A stretch of 64,000 nt of DNA from Manis javanica (Eukaryota; Chordata; Mammalia; Pholidota; Manidae): assembly GCF_040802235.1 (NCBI RefSeq), contig NC_133161.1, forward strand, positions 149,535,121 to 149,599,120, in the 5' to 3' direction. The position numbers and the translations under genes are program-made. Below the pieces are notes generated by a model that did no database searches, was not told where the DNA came from, and saw nothing but the letters and a program-made list of their open reading frames with translations. Below, in pieces: positions 33,630 through 43,755 of this stretch (the first letter of the stretch is position 1; every line of letters begins with the position of its first letter).

Positions 33630-33905
33630 TAATGCATATTCATTCATTCCTCAACGACAGAGCACTTGCATGTACCGGGCTGAACTAGATGTCGGCAGCC
33701 TGTGATATCCAACCTACATATCAGCCTTCAATCAACCTGGATTCAGGAAGGACCCCTACGTGCAACACAGGACTGGGACAGGCGCTGGGGGCGGTGCCAG
33801 GGGCAGAGCAGACTGACCGGCAGGGGCTCGCAGTCTGTGGAGATGTGGCCTTTGCAGGGCTTCATTCCTCAAGGCAAGCTCAGCCATGGACGGGCCAGTG
33901 CTAAG
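33630..33905 (-). repeat. L2 LINE 3' end, antisense
   Basis: 'attcattcattcctcaacg', 'agagcacttgcatgtaccgg' and, further on, 'gactgggacaggcgctggg' with 'ggctcgcagtctgtgg' follow the antisense L2 tail (ATTCATTCAACAAATA, GAGCACCTACTATGTGCC, CTAGGCGCTGGGG, GAGCTCACAGTCTAG). Confidence 0.6.
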
Positions 33906-33934
33906 AGGTGCGTGTTCAGTTACGGCAAGAGCAG

Positions 33935-34120
33935 GTCGAAAGCCCAATCTCTCCCACTAACTCCCTGTCTGTCTTGGGCAAGCTGCTTATGCCCCTGGAG
34001 CCTGGGCTCATCGGTCTGCAAGATCAGAAGAGGCACCTACCCCAAAGCCATGAAGATCAAATGAATCAGTCCTGTAGGTGTTTTATAAACTGCAAATAGA
34101 GGGGGATTATTACCTACAGG
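33935..34120 (+). repeat. MIR SINE
   Basis: 'cactaactccctgtctgtc', 'ttgggcaagctgcttatgc', 'cctgggctcatcggtctgc', 'aagatcaaatgaatcagtcc' and 'gtgttttataaactgc' form an almost full sense MIR. Confidence 0.75.
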
Positions 34121-34489
34121 TTAAAAAAGCTGTGCCCCCAAATCTCACTGCTGAAGAATAGGCTGCATTGTTGGAAATGTTCCGCACGTCACCCAGGTCT
34201 CAGAACAAATACCCTGGCTTCTGGAAGCGCTGTAAACATAGCGTTGAGGGAGACACGCAGACACATGTCTCTCCAAACCCCAGCAGCCCCCAGAGAGCCG
34301 CAGGGTGCTCACAGCTGATGGGGCCTCTGCCCCAAGGAAGTCCTCTCTGCAGAAGCACTGGCCGCAGAGAGCCCCGCCCGGGCCTGTTCCGAGAGCCACA
34401 CAGCCGCGCAGCATCAGATGCTCCCCGAGGGACGGCAGCTGGAGGGACAGTTACTGGAAAGGACTTTCTCCCACTCTAAGTAGTAAATG

Positions 34490-34760
34490 CTCTGCTAATT
34501 TGGCTGATGGTACATTTATGGCAGCTGCTTGCCGATCCTCTTCCACAGTCCACCTTTAATGGCCAGTCTGTTATTGAGGCCAGTCTTTACCAATGAACCG
34601 ACTTCATTTCATTAAGGTTTATTACTGTATTTTGTTCAGGGAGTGCCTGCAAAACTATCTCATCGCAGGCATAATTATGGCCTCAGTGCTGGAAAGAAAG
34701 AAAAACAAATAGTAATCTTTTGCTAATTGAAACAGTAAAATATGTGCCACTCAAAACTGT
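34490..34760. promoter_or_regulatory. AT-rich candidate conserved non-coding element
   Basis: About 270 bp that match no repeat I know. Homeobox-type and other factor-like words are frequent: TGCTAATTTGG, CATTAAGGTTTATTAC, GCATAATTATGG and TTGCTAATTG. It is the first of several such blocks between 34.5 and 39 kb. Conservation and enhancer activity are untested inference. Confidence 0.35.
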
Positions 34761-34795
34761 TCTGTGTAGAATTTTAAGAGGGGAAAAATCCTACA

Positions 34796-34814
34796 TACAC
34801 ACACACACACACAC
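34796..34814 (+). repeat. (CA)n short tract
   Basis: About nine CA units, an ordinary short microsatellite. Confidence 0.9.
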
Positions 34815-34904
34815 GATGGAAAACTGCCCATGACAACACTGAGTTATAAACATGCAGGACTCTCTCTCCTCTTTCTTGCGCACTCATCTGCTTCCACAAC
34901 CCGG

Positions 34905-34960
34905 GTGTGTGTGTGTGTGCGCGCGCGTGCACATGCACACACGCACACACACACACACAT
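34905..34960 (+). repeat. (TG)n-(CG)n-(CA)n tract, 56 bp perfect R/Y alternation
   Basis: GT repeats run into GCGCGCG, then into CA repeats, with no break in purine/pyrimidine alternation across 56 bp. The TG arm followed by a CA arm also makes it a near inverted repeat. This composition favours Z-DNA or a cruciform under negative supercoiling. Confidence 0.95.
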
Positions 34961-34974
34961 CTGAAGCTCAGTAT

Positions 34975-35460
34975 GCTGGTATTAAGTCTTCAGATTTTTG
35001 AGGAGAGCAAGATTGCTCTACAATTAAATGCATTTTTTCCCTTGGGAGAATTGACTCCTCGTGTGCATTTCTTGCACGCCGTTCCCAGAATGAGAAAGTT
35101 CTGTTTGCACTCGGTTCTGCGATTGCTCCACTCCCCTCTGCCGTCTTTCCTTTCTCCTGTGGTTCTGGCCACAGCCATAAATCACAAATGAGGGGTTCTC
35201 GGACAGCTCTGTGCAGTCTGGGTGTGTGTGGGGGCTGCGGTGTGATCATCGTCCCTGAGACAAGCCCGCTGTTGAGTGAGCAAATCACATAACTGATCTG
35301 TTTCTGCTGTAAAGACCCACTAACTGGCCTATCTCCATGGCGTCTCTCCTTAAATGAGTCACAAACACCATGTGCAAAGGTGGAGAAAGCAGACGACACT
35401 GTGGATAATTTCCTGGCCAATCTGGTAGTCATACATTTAGGAGCATAAGAAACAGAGTCA
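34975..35460. promoter_or_regulatory. Possible conserved non-coding blocks
   Basis: Two repeat-free patches, 34980-35190 (ACAATTAAATGCATTTTTTC and CAGCCATAAATCACAAATGAG) and 35275-35460 (AGCAAATCACATAACTG and TTAAATGAGTCACAAAC, with a TGAGTCA AP-1 site), have the texture of constrained intergenic sequence. No exon features. Confidence is low because only composition supports it. Confidence 0.3.
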
Positions 35461-35484
35461 ACGCGAAACATGGAAAAACAAGCT

Positions 35485-35640
35485 TTACGGTCAGACGACC
35501 TTGGGTTCAAACCCTGCCTTTACTGTGAGGACATCCCAGGAACACCTCCTGTCCCACCGATCACACACACAACACCTCTCTCGACAGGAAACGAAGCTAG
35601 CGGACTGTGCGGGAAGTGGACTCCTGGAGAGGCGGACCAG
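35485..35640 (+). repeat. MIR SINE, 5' part
   Basis: 'ctttacggtcagacgacctt' plus 'gggttcaaaccctgccttta' is the tRNA-like head with its box B. The rest is decayed. Confidence 0.5.
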
Positions 35641-36175
35641 GCCAGGGTGAGTGCCGGGGGCTTTCCTCCCCGCCCCTCCCACAGCGCCGCCTGGACGCGG
35701 CCCCACACGTGGAGCTGTGCCCCAGTGGCAGCGCCTGCAGCTGAGACTCTGAAACACCGTTTCTCTGGCCAGTGGAACCGGGAAAAAGGAGTCCCACAGG
35801 CCGGAGAGTGCGAGGGAAATATTGGAAAGGAGAGAGATGAAGAAGAAAATGTTCTAGTTCTGTGTATGAACCCGCGCAAGCCCCAGGGTCACCCCTAGGC
35901 TGCACATACGTGGGTGTGCAGGACACGCTATGTACATACCTGCACATATACACGCAGCGTAGCAAGGGCTTGGAGCTGCGCTGTGAACCGCCACCCACAG
36001 AAGGTAAGACAAAGCTCACAACCTATCCTGACTGAACCAAATTAAAAGAAAATGAAAACATCAGCATTCTCTAGAGGACTCTAACAGGTGCACACTGTGC
36101 ACACACAGCACTCCTACAATCCAAGATGCAGCCCCAAGCTGCCTGACCAAGAAGCAGGGTCATAACGGGGCCTCG
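35641..36175. other. Unique sequence, no gene seen
   Basis: No gene recognised; it becomes A-rich before the HAL1/L1 element. Confidence 0.4.
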
Positions 36176-36179
36176 TCTC

Positions 36180-37520
36180 AGGGGAAAAGACAGCCACCAG
36201 GAGCTGGCCCAGCGCTGGCCCAGGGGCTGGAACCACCAGGCAGATACTTAAAAGACTTTAAATTAACTATTCTGACTACCTTGCATGAAGTGAAGGGAAA
36301 CACACTTGAAAACAATAGAAAAATTTCTCAGCAGAGAAATAGAAATCATAACAAGAACCAAATGGGAATTTTAGATCTAAAACATAAAATGTCTGAATTT
36401 AAAAAACAAAACTGTTCACTGGACAGCCTTGATAGAACTTGAAGGTAAATCAATAGAAATTTTCCAATCTGCAAAACAGAGAGGAAAATTCAAACAAACA
36501 GAGCCTCGGGGACTTATGGGATGATACAGAAAGGTCATCGGTGTCCCATAGAAATGGAGAGAGAGTCTTTGAAAACTCCCCAAAATTTGGTGAAAGACAT
36601 AAATTTACAGATGTGGGAAGCTCAGTAAATCCTAAACAGGATGAATTCAAAGGAAACCACGCCCAGACACATAATAATCAAACTACTGAAAACTAAAGAT
36701 AAAGAAAAAATATTGAAAGCAGCCATTTTAAAAAACACATTACACATGGAAAAACAATGATTTGAAATACTGTGGATTTTTTATCAGAAATCACTGAGGT
36801 CAGAAGAACCTGCTTCAAAGCACTGAAAGAGAAAAAAAAGCAATCAATTCAGTTCCGTAGCCAGCACATTTATTCTTCATAAATGGAAGTAAAATAAAAA
36901 CATTCCCAGATGAAAGGAAACTAAGAGGATTTACGACCAGCTGACCTATTATAAAAGGACTGCAAAATGAAGTCCTAAAGGGAAACGTTAACAGAAGGAA
37001 ACTTAGGATCTTTAGGAAAGAAGAAAAGGCAACAGATATGGTAAATATCCAGATAAATATAAAAGACAGGTTTTCTCCTATTAAAGCCTTTAAAATATGT
37101 GTGCCAGGTGAAAGTAGAAATTATAATATTGTTGGCAGGGCTTTTCAGTGTATGTAGAGATAACATATCAAGATGAACATAAATGGGGAGGATAAAGAGA
37201 CCTACGTGGTTCTAGTGTTTCTCCATTTTACTTGAAATGGTAAAATAGTAACTCTAACTACATTGTGACTAGTTAGATATATATATTGTATCCTTATAGC
37301 AACTACTAAAAAAATAATACAAAGAGAATAGTCAAAAGGCCGATAAATTTAAATGGAATCTTAAAAGAAAAAAATCAAACAATCCAAAAGAAGTAATTGA
37401 AGAGGTAACAAGGCGACCAAAACCAGAAGCGACAAACAGAAAATGAGTAATAAAAGGGAAAACCCGATCCAATCGTATCAATGATTAACTTTAAGGACCT
37501 AAAACAAACTAGCTGAAGGA
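36180..37520 (+). mobile_element. HAL1-like / L1 ORF1-type element
   Basis: About 1.3 kb of A-rich sense sequence follows L1 ORF1 order: 'ttgcatgaagtgaaggg', 'cagcagagaaatagaaatc', 'acaaacagagcctcggg', 'aaatttggtgaaagacata', 'aaccacgcccagacacat', 'aataatcaaactactgaaa', 'gaaagcagccatttt'. About 500 bp of non-ORF2 sequence comes next. ORF1 directly followed by a tail without ORF2 is the structure of HAL1 ('half-L1'). ORF1 encodes the RNA-binding chaperone of L1; here it is broken by many stops. Confidence 0.7.
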
Positions 37521-37554
37521 CAGAGACCGTCCCTTTGGGTTTTTTTAATGTACC

Positions 37555-37735
37555 TTTACTATGTACTAACTGTAAGACTTTGGAAAATTACTTATCTTTA
37601 TGATCCATAGCTTATCAGTTAGTTAACAGGAGAATATTATCTACCACATAGGCTGTTGTGCAGATAAAATGAGGCAGTGTCAGTTAAGTACCTAGTGGTC
37701 AGTATGTACCCAATAAATGATATCAACTGTCTGCT
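37555..37735 (+). repeat. MIR SINE
   Basis: 'tgtaagactttggaaaatta', 'cttatctttatgatccatag', 'aggctgttgtgcagataaaa', 'tgaggcagtgtcagttaag' and 'cagtatgtacccaataaatg' follow a sense MIR through its 3' end. Confidence 0.75.
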
Positions 37736-38790
37736 AATGACTATTAATAGTGACCAGTAACAGCTACTAAACTTATCAACAGTGGTTCCAGATTATTATT
37801 CATTTAGCCCTATAATTCTTGTCTTGGAGAAAAGCACTAACAGAACAGTGTGATCACAAACAATTAGAGATGTATCTTCCCCAAAAGTTTGGCCTCGTTT
37901 ATCCCACTCTGAATGACAAAAAATTACTACATATTTTTTCTTATAGTATCACTGCATATTTATAATGTCTTTAGCATTAATAATTGGTAAATTTTATAGA
38001 TTGAAGCCTTATTTACATGTCTTCCTTCAACTCTTAACGTTTCTTTATGTAAATTAACTCCTCCTGCCCTCATCAACATATTCCCGCTTTCTGAAAATTA
38101 AAATCGATTTTACCTCTCATAAGCATATTTTAATTTCACAATGAATGTCATAGTAAGAACCCAGGCCCCTCAAGATCCACCCTTACTGATCAATGTGATC
38201 AAGACATCTACCAATGAGCACACATGCTCCGTAGGAAGGCACCTCTCTGATCCACTCTCCTTGCCGAGAAGGTAGACTCCTGGGATCACAGCCAGAGCAG
38301 AGACGGACACAGCGTCTGGCTGTGTATCTGACAAGCCGGAGCTGCTAGGGAGCCAGAGAGGAGACGGACCTCCAAGTCCGTCAGTGGTCATCAAATTTCC
38401 TCCGTGAATATTGTTTCCAAAGGTAAAAATACAAAGAAGCTTTATCTCAACAACTCTGCACTGAGCAGAACAGAGATATGGGTCAGTGAGCTGCTGGGGA
38501 AACAGCTGGTCAGAAGATCATTCCAGCCGGTCGTGGTCACCGCTCCACTCAGAGCCTCTCAGACCTGCCTCTGAGGGCCTTGACTCCCAGGAGCCGGGCT
38601 CCCTCACACTCCAGGCGGCCCAGGGGTCAGCTTGGAGAATGCCCCGCCCCGTCTGGCACCGGTTTCTTCAGTCAGCATTATACACACAGGTTGGTCTAGG
38701 AGCCTGTCCTTCCCGGCAGAGTTTGCTGTGTTGTTTACCGCTTGTCACCTGTCATAGGAGCCCATATAATATTTGCTCAAGTCCTTCACT
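37736..38790. other. AT-rich then mixed unique sequence, no gene seen
   Basis: 37760-38160 is AT-rich, repeat-free to my eye and possibly constrained (TTTAGCATTAATAATTGG). 38170-38790 is mixed. No exon or promoter recognised. Confidence 0.35.
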
Positions 38791-38794
38791 TGAA

Positions 38795-38960
38795 GCCACT
38801 GGTTGCTGAGCTTTAATTAAAGCATATTTGCATACATTAATATCACCCAGCTTCTCTACATTTTAACTGCATTTCTGCATTCAAAACATGACATTTCACT
38901 AACAATAGCTGTCAGTGCCTGGGCTCTTATTTATGCCACAATTACAGGTCCTGTGAATTA
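38795..38960. promoter_or_regulatory. Candidate enhancer with POU octamer and TTTAATTAAA
   Basis: About 165 bp with a perfect octamer ATTTGCAT at 38826-38833 and the homeodomain palindrome TTTAATTAAA at 38812-38821, a spacing of four bases. ATACATTAATATC follows, and GCCACAATTACAGG further on. Octamers bind POU factors; TAATTA palindromes bind paired-type or LIM homeodomains as dimers. The sequence is not a repeat I know. Function is inference from motif density. Confidence 0.4.
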
Positions 38961-38964
38961 GGGC

Positions 38965-39535
38965 CCCAGCCAGCTTCTCCGGCTCCTCTGACAGCCTGTG
39001 CAGCCGCAGCGTCAGCTTTCAGCGTGCGTGTCTCACCACTTACACAGCAGCTCTGTCGTGCCGCCGAGGGCCAAAAGCTGCCAAGCTCCCCTCATCGCCA
39101 TCTCTACTGCCATTCTGGGCCTTTGGGAATCAAGAGGAGCAAACGCAGCTTTCATACTAGGGACAACAGGCCTGGCTGCGTCCACTACCATCCCGCTCTT
39201 TACTGAGGATGGACCTGGTGTGTTTAAAACTGAGAAGCAACTTGAACTCTGACACAGGTTGGAATCTTCTCTGAGGTGGACGGAGTTAAAAGAAAGGAAA
39301 TAATTTTGGTGGACTACCAATGCTGTGAGTTGCAGAAGAAATGACAGGGAAGGTCCCACCCTGGGGCGCTGCTGACTGTCAGTCCAGGAAGGGGGGTGGG
39401 CAGCTGCTGCTCAGTGGGCGGGTGCGGCCCCCTGGGAACCCCTCCTGCCTGAGGGCTCTGCCAAGCCCACCCCACTCTGGGCACCCAAGGAATCTGTATC
39501 AGCTCTTGGGAGACTGACTGCTCATCGTTATTTTT
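38965..39535. other. Unique sequence, no gene seen
   Basis: No gene recognised. The 84-codon frame at 38998-39252 has no recognisable domain. Confidence 0.35.
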
Positions 39536-39539
39536 TATT

Positions 39540-39645
39540 GTTTTCTCACCTGAACCATGAATCCCTGAGGGAAGGGACCAAACTTGGCTTATTTCCCCTT
39601 TACCTAACACATAGGGGCCCCCAAATAACACTCTTGGGGCAAAAA
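39540..39645 (+). repeat. L2 LINE 3' end
   Basis: 'accatgaatccctgaggga', 'agggaccaaacttggcttat' and 'ttacctaacacataggggc' match the sense L2 tail (GAGGGCAGGGACC ... CTAGCACA). Confidence 0.55.
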
Positions 39646-40369
39646 CTGAGTAAGAAGCCCCGATACCAGACACTAGGGACCTGAACTGCAGCCCCAGCCA
39701 GGTCAGGACCCTCACCGTGTGAACGCTGAGGCGGAGGTCACGCCCCTGACAGGGCCCATTCTTCCCGCTGGGGACCAATGGCAGCCTTCCCTATGGTCCT
39801 GTGGAAATGTTCAGAAATCAGAAACTCGCGACTGGGGCACCCCCGGACTGCAGAGACGGCCGAGCGGGGGCTTCTCCAGACCCTGCAGGCACAGCGCCTT
39901 TCCGACCTGTGAAGCCGGGGGCTGACACATCAGCCTGGGTCTGACGCTTCCAAACACTGAGCTCAGCTCGAAGAGCACCAAGCCCAGGAGGCAGGGCACT
40001 TTCCGACCCGGGTTCTCACGCTTCTATCCAAGTGCTGTCCCGCGAGCCTCAGCCCGCAGGCAGGCAGTCCGCTGTGGACCCCTGAGCTCCCACAGACCCT
40101 CACAGGCAGGAAGAGCTGCCTGGACCTAACTACAAGGTGACAGGACACAGGGATGGAGGACAGGAGGACCCCGGGAGCCGGGAGCTGCTCTGGGCCAACT
40201 GGAACCCTAAGAGTGGGGGTGGAGAGGCTGCAGGAGGAGAGAATGCTGCCCAGGTAGCTCACTGCCTGGGACGGCGGGCTTGGCCTGCCCCATATGAGCG
40301 GCGCCTCTTCAAGCCCTGTGTGTGCACCGCCTTCTCCCAAGCTTTCCTGCCTCCCTGCGTATCAGCCCA
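39646..40369. other. Unique sequence, no gene seen
   Basis: GC-rich; short overlapping frames only. Confidence 0.4.
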
Positions 40370-40374
40370 CAAAA

Positions 40375-41135
40375 GACACTGAACCCGGGTTACATGACAG
40401 GTACTGCGCTGGCCTCTGGAGGTACAAAGTCCAAAGTCCAAAGATGAATTAGACTCAGATTCGCCTTGAGAGTTCACCATCTAAATGGCGAAACAAGTAG
40501 TATTTCTATAGAGTGGCACGTGGTGATTTGGCAATGAACAAGGTGCCACAGGAACGGAGAGGAGGCCACTAGGCTGGGCCTGGGCACCCAATAAGTCTTC
40601 CTGGAGGAGGAGACATCTGAGCTCAGAAAATAAATTGTATCTGGATGAAGAAAGACGGAGAAGGCATTTCGGGCACCACTGCTGTGAGCAAAGGCATGAG
40701 CGGGGCGCGTGTACCCTGTGGGCAGGCAGAGGCGGGGCGGAGGGGCCAGCCGGGGCATGTCACAGGCCTCGTAGGGCCTTCACACCAGGCACAGGGCTTG
40801 TCTTCCCTCCAGAGGAAAATGGGGCATCTCAGAACAGGCTCAGGTGGGGAGCTGGCGCCAGGAGACAGCTGCTCAGGAAGAGCGCTGGGGCTGCAGGGCG
40901 GGAAATGGGTGATCAGACACTGCTGGGCAAGAGGCCAGTTAGGTGCTGCCACGGTAAGCCCAGAGGGAGCTGGGAGGCAGCCCTGGGTATGGAAAGCCCC
41001 CGATGAATCTGATAGATTTGGGGGGTCAGGCTTGGCCAGACTTGGTCATGAGGCTGTAAGGGGACAGAGAGGCATTAAGAGCGACCTCGAGATTTCTGAG
41101 CCGGAGAGCTGTGGGGGGAACGGCACGCTGGTTGA
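40375..41135 (-). repeat. L2 LINE, long antisense segment
   Basis: The antisense L2 3' region is followed for about 750 bp: 'ggcctctggaggtacaaag', 'agttcaccatctaaatggc', 'gtgagcaaaggcatgagcg', 'acaggcctcgtagggcc', 'gggtgatcagacac', 'ccagttaggtgctgc' and 'gcgacctcgagatttctg'. The 271-codon plus-strand frame at 40645-41460 runs antisense to this L2 and into the next MIR, so it is not a gene. Confidence 0.75.
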
Positions 41136-41139
41136 GAGA

Positions 41140-41440
41140 ACAGTAATGATTATTATGTTAAGCACTTACTATGTGCCAGACGAGACTGGGTGCTTTTCAT
41201 GGGGTATTTCATTTGATACCCACAGCAGCCCTACAAGATTGGGACTATCACCTTATTTTATAAATGAGGAATGCAAGACACAAAGAATGCTTACAAACTT
41301 GCCCAAGGTCACACAAACGAGGTGGTGCCCTCAGGGTATGGCACCCACGTGGTCAGGCTTTGGAGACTGTAGTCCTGGCCACTGTGCCCAGTGGTGCCCC
41401 CAGGACACAGGTGCCTCCCACGGTACCTGCCACTCACCCA
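41140..41440 (-). repeat. MIR SINE, antisense
   Basis: A clear antisense MIR: 'agcacttactatgtgccag', 'ggtatttcatttgatacccac', 'ttttataaatgaggaatgc' and 'cttgcccaaggtcacacaa'. Its first 160 bp are among the best preserved repeat sequence in the window. Confidence 0.85.
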
Positions 41441-41479
41441 CGGGCGTCTACTGGCTTTGAGTCACTCTGGCCGGTAGCT

Positions 41480-42200
41480 TATTTGGGAGGTTGTAGCATA
41501 CACAGTAAGAAATAGGCAATTGGTCTCTGCCCTTGGTTCTTGACAAAAAGCTCCTAAATCCTGGTAACTTCCTGAGTCATAGGGGTGCTGAGAGCATCTT
41601 CTGTTTTAACCTTTGGTCTTTGATTCTGGTTTCTGACCCAGAACCGCTGGCATCCTTGTAACTCCCTGGGTGATGGGATAATAAGAGTGCCCGACACGGA
41701 GCTCTGAACCCCTTGCAACCTCCTAGATGTCAGGAGCATCTTTGTCCCAGTGGGTGAGTTCTCGGGAGCCCCACTGGCTTCCGGATGGGGTGGTCACCAG
41801 AGGGCCAAAGCCATAATGGGAAGCCTAGGACTCTGTGCCATCCTTGTCCCCTGGGAGAGGGGACGGGCTGGACACTAACTGAGTAGTCGGCCATGTGGAC
41901 GTGATGAAGTCTCCATAACAGCCCTCGACTGTGGGATCAAAGGCCTCCCAAGTTGGTGAACTTGCCGCATGCCAGGAGGGTGAGGCACCCCAATGCCCTG
42001 GGGATGGGAGGTCCTATGCACAAGACCCCTGTGGACTTGGCCCTGTGTACCTCCTCGCCTGGCTGCTCCTCTGTGCCCTGTCATTTCATATCCTTCACAG
42101 TAAGTGGTTAAATATAAATAAATGTTTCCATGAGTTTTGTGAGCTGTTCCAGCAACGGTCAAACTGGGATGGCCAGCCGGCGCCATGCGGACACTCCAGC
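41480..42200 (+). mobile_element. ERV-type LTR with internal U3 repeats
   Basis: The 3' half follows a familiar mammalian LTR: 'gatgaagtctccataacag', 'cccaagttggtgaacttgcc', 'tttcatatccttcacagtaa', the AATAAA at 42117-42122 and 'ccatgagttttgtgagctg'. The 5' half contains three diverged copies of a CTNGTAACTTCCTGGGTNAT-like unit (about 41557, 41651 and 41709). No retroviral genes are attached. Confidence 0.65.
42117..42122 (+). terminator. LTR polyadenylation signal AATAAA
   Basis: A canonical hexamer at the expected position in the LTR, followed by a GTTTCC...GTTTTGTG downstream element. Confidence 0.5.
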
Positions 42201-42234
42201 AGCCTTCCAGAGCGCAGAGACTGAAGCCCTGTGC

Positions 42235-42605
42235 CCACAGCCAGCAAGGAGCCCAGGTCTGCCAATAGCTTCATGACCAATTTACTGGAGAATTCAGTGA
42301 TTTAGTAACATACTAAATTTACTGGAGTTTAGTAACTTACTAAAGAGATTTCAGAACTGGATTTTCTGATGCTAACCCTGAACTTGTCCATCTTCAAAGT
42401 GGAGCCCCTAGCCTCGGCCAAGCCTTCACTTCCCTGCAGGCAGGCTGACACCCTGACGGCAGCGTCATGAGGGACCCTGAGCCACAACCACTTACTTGCC
42501 AAGCAGCAACTGGACTCTTGACCCCCAGAAACTGCATGAGATAATAACATGGGCATTGTCTTGAGCCATTGGGTTTTAGGATTGTGCCATAACTAACTAA
42601 TAAAA
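42235..42605 (+). mobile_element. MaLR (MLT1-type) LTR
   Basis: Same family as 16485-16787. It shows 'cacagccagcaaggagccc', 'ggtctgccaatagcttcatg', 'agggaccctgagccacaac', 'gacccccagaaactgcatg', 'agataataacatgggcatt' and 'cataactaactaataaaat'. A small hairpin-bearing tandem duplication (42281-42344) sits inside it. Confidence 0.75.
42281..42344 (+). repeat. Tandem duplication with two 7-3-7 hairpins
   Basis: TTTACTGGAG occurs at 42281 and 42318. Each copy is followed, directly or after a 10 bp insert, by the inverted repeat TTTAGTA-N3-TACTAAA (42301-42317 and 42328-42344). The two stems are identical; the loops are ACA and ACT. Confidence 0.9.
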
Positions 42606-42820
42606 TGCCCTACAGGCCATTTCATAGCATCTTCCACAACGCCTGCCTCATGCAGCGCTGTTCTCCTAGAAGGCCTGTGGCACTTGTCAGCCAGGAGTCT
42701 TGACCAGCAGAGACGAAGGTACCTCCAGGGCATGGGGAAGTCTGGGGAAGGCTACCTTGGACTTTCAGGGCAGCAGAGAGAATATAAGGTGGTGATCTAA
42801 GGACATGGCACGGTATACCG
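42606..42820. other. Spacer between two LTRs
   Basis: About 215 bp without a recognisable repeat or exon. Confidence 0.4.
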
Positions 42821-42821
42821 G

Positions 42822-43275
42822 TTCATTAATTCTCCGTGGCTGCTAACAGATCGTGGCAAACTTGGTGGTTTAAAACAACTACTCTCTCGTGATTCTGGAA
42901 GCCAAGAGCCAATCAGCCTTGCTGGCCTACCTCTCAGGCATCCAGGGCCGGCCCCCTCTGGAGCCGGGAGGGGGCAACCCGCTCCCAGCTTCTGAACTTC
43001 CGGAACTACACCTCCTACATCCCCTGCCTCCCGGCCACCGCCTTCACCCTCGAAGTCCAGCCTCCCTCTGCTATTGTCTTGGAATCGCCTCCTGTCTCTA
43101 ACGGCTCTTGGGATAACATCTACCACACCAGAAGAATCTGAATTATTTCCTGGATTAAAATCTGTAATATAGTCATATCTGCAAAGTCCCTCTTCGCTGA
43201 ATCAGGCAACGTTCACAGGCCCTGGGGAGGAGAACCTGGACACATCTGGGGGACACAATTCAGCACCCCACAAGC
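42822..43275 (-). mobile_element. MLT1-type LTR (MaLR), antisense
   Basis: Both ends match reversed MLT1C/D. The start has 'ccgtggctgctaacagatcg', 'caaacttggtggtttaaaac' and 'gtgattctggaagccaaga'. The end has 'tctgcaaagtccctcttcg', 'aacgttcacaggccctgg', 'gacacatctgggggacac' and 'attcagcacccca'. It is a solo ERVL-MaLR LTR and inactive. Confidence 0.85.
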
Positions 43276-43487
43276 AGAAAAACCTACCTTGAGGGTCAAG
43301 GTGACTCAAATTCAGATCTTCTGATCACAAACTGTGTGATACTGAACAAGGGACATGGAAGCAGCCCTGGATTCTCTCCTCCCTGGAACCCAGGAAACAG
43401 AGCCCGGCGAACAGGTGCAGTGCGTGAGGGCACAGGCACATCGGTCTCCCCGGAAGGGCTGGCTTCTCACTCCTCTGCTGAATAGCC
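43276..43487. other. Short unique stretch, possible MIR trace
   Basis: 'gatcacaaactgtgtgata' near 43325 recalls MIR, but too little remains to call. Confidence 0.35.
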
Positions 43488-43522
43488 AGGGAGGGAGGGA
43501 GGGAGGGAGGGAGGGAGGGAGG
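43488..43522 (+). repeat. (GGGA)n microsatellite
   Basis: About nine GGGA units in a row: a purine tract with strong G-quadruplex potential on the plus strand. Confidence 0.97.
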
Positions 43523-43599
43523 CCCCGGGGGAGGATGTGGAGGCTGCGGGCCTTGGAACTAGGTTCATGTGGCACTTGCTGTGTACAGACAACTCCGCG

Positions 43600-43755
43600 C
43601 CTGTCTCTCTATTTGACTGTTGTTCCCATTTTCCAAATGAAGAAAACAGAGGCACCAAGGAGTTTAGTGATTTCCCCAGAATTCCCCAGATGGTATGCGT
43701 CAGAGTTGGGTTTTCTGACACTTAAGTCCTCAACTCTTTCCTCTATACCAACACA
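43600..43755 (-). repeat. MIR SINE, antisense
   Basis: 'ttcccattttccaaatgaag', 'aaaacagaggcaccaagga', 'gtttagtgatttccccag' and 'ttaagtcctcaactctttcc' follow the antisense MIR core to head. Confidence 0.75.

Noticed and set aside
40645-41460. A 271-codon plus-strand open frame
   Set aside because: It is antisense to an L2 LINE and runs into an antisense MIR; the translated product matches no domain I know.
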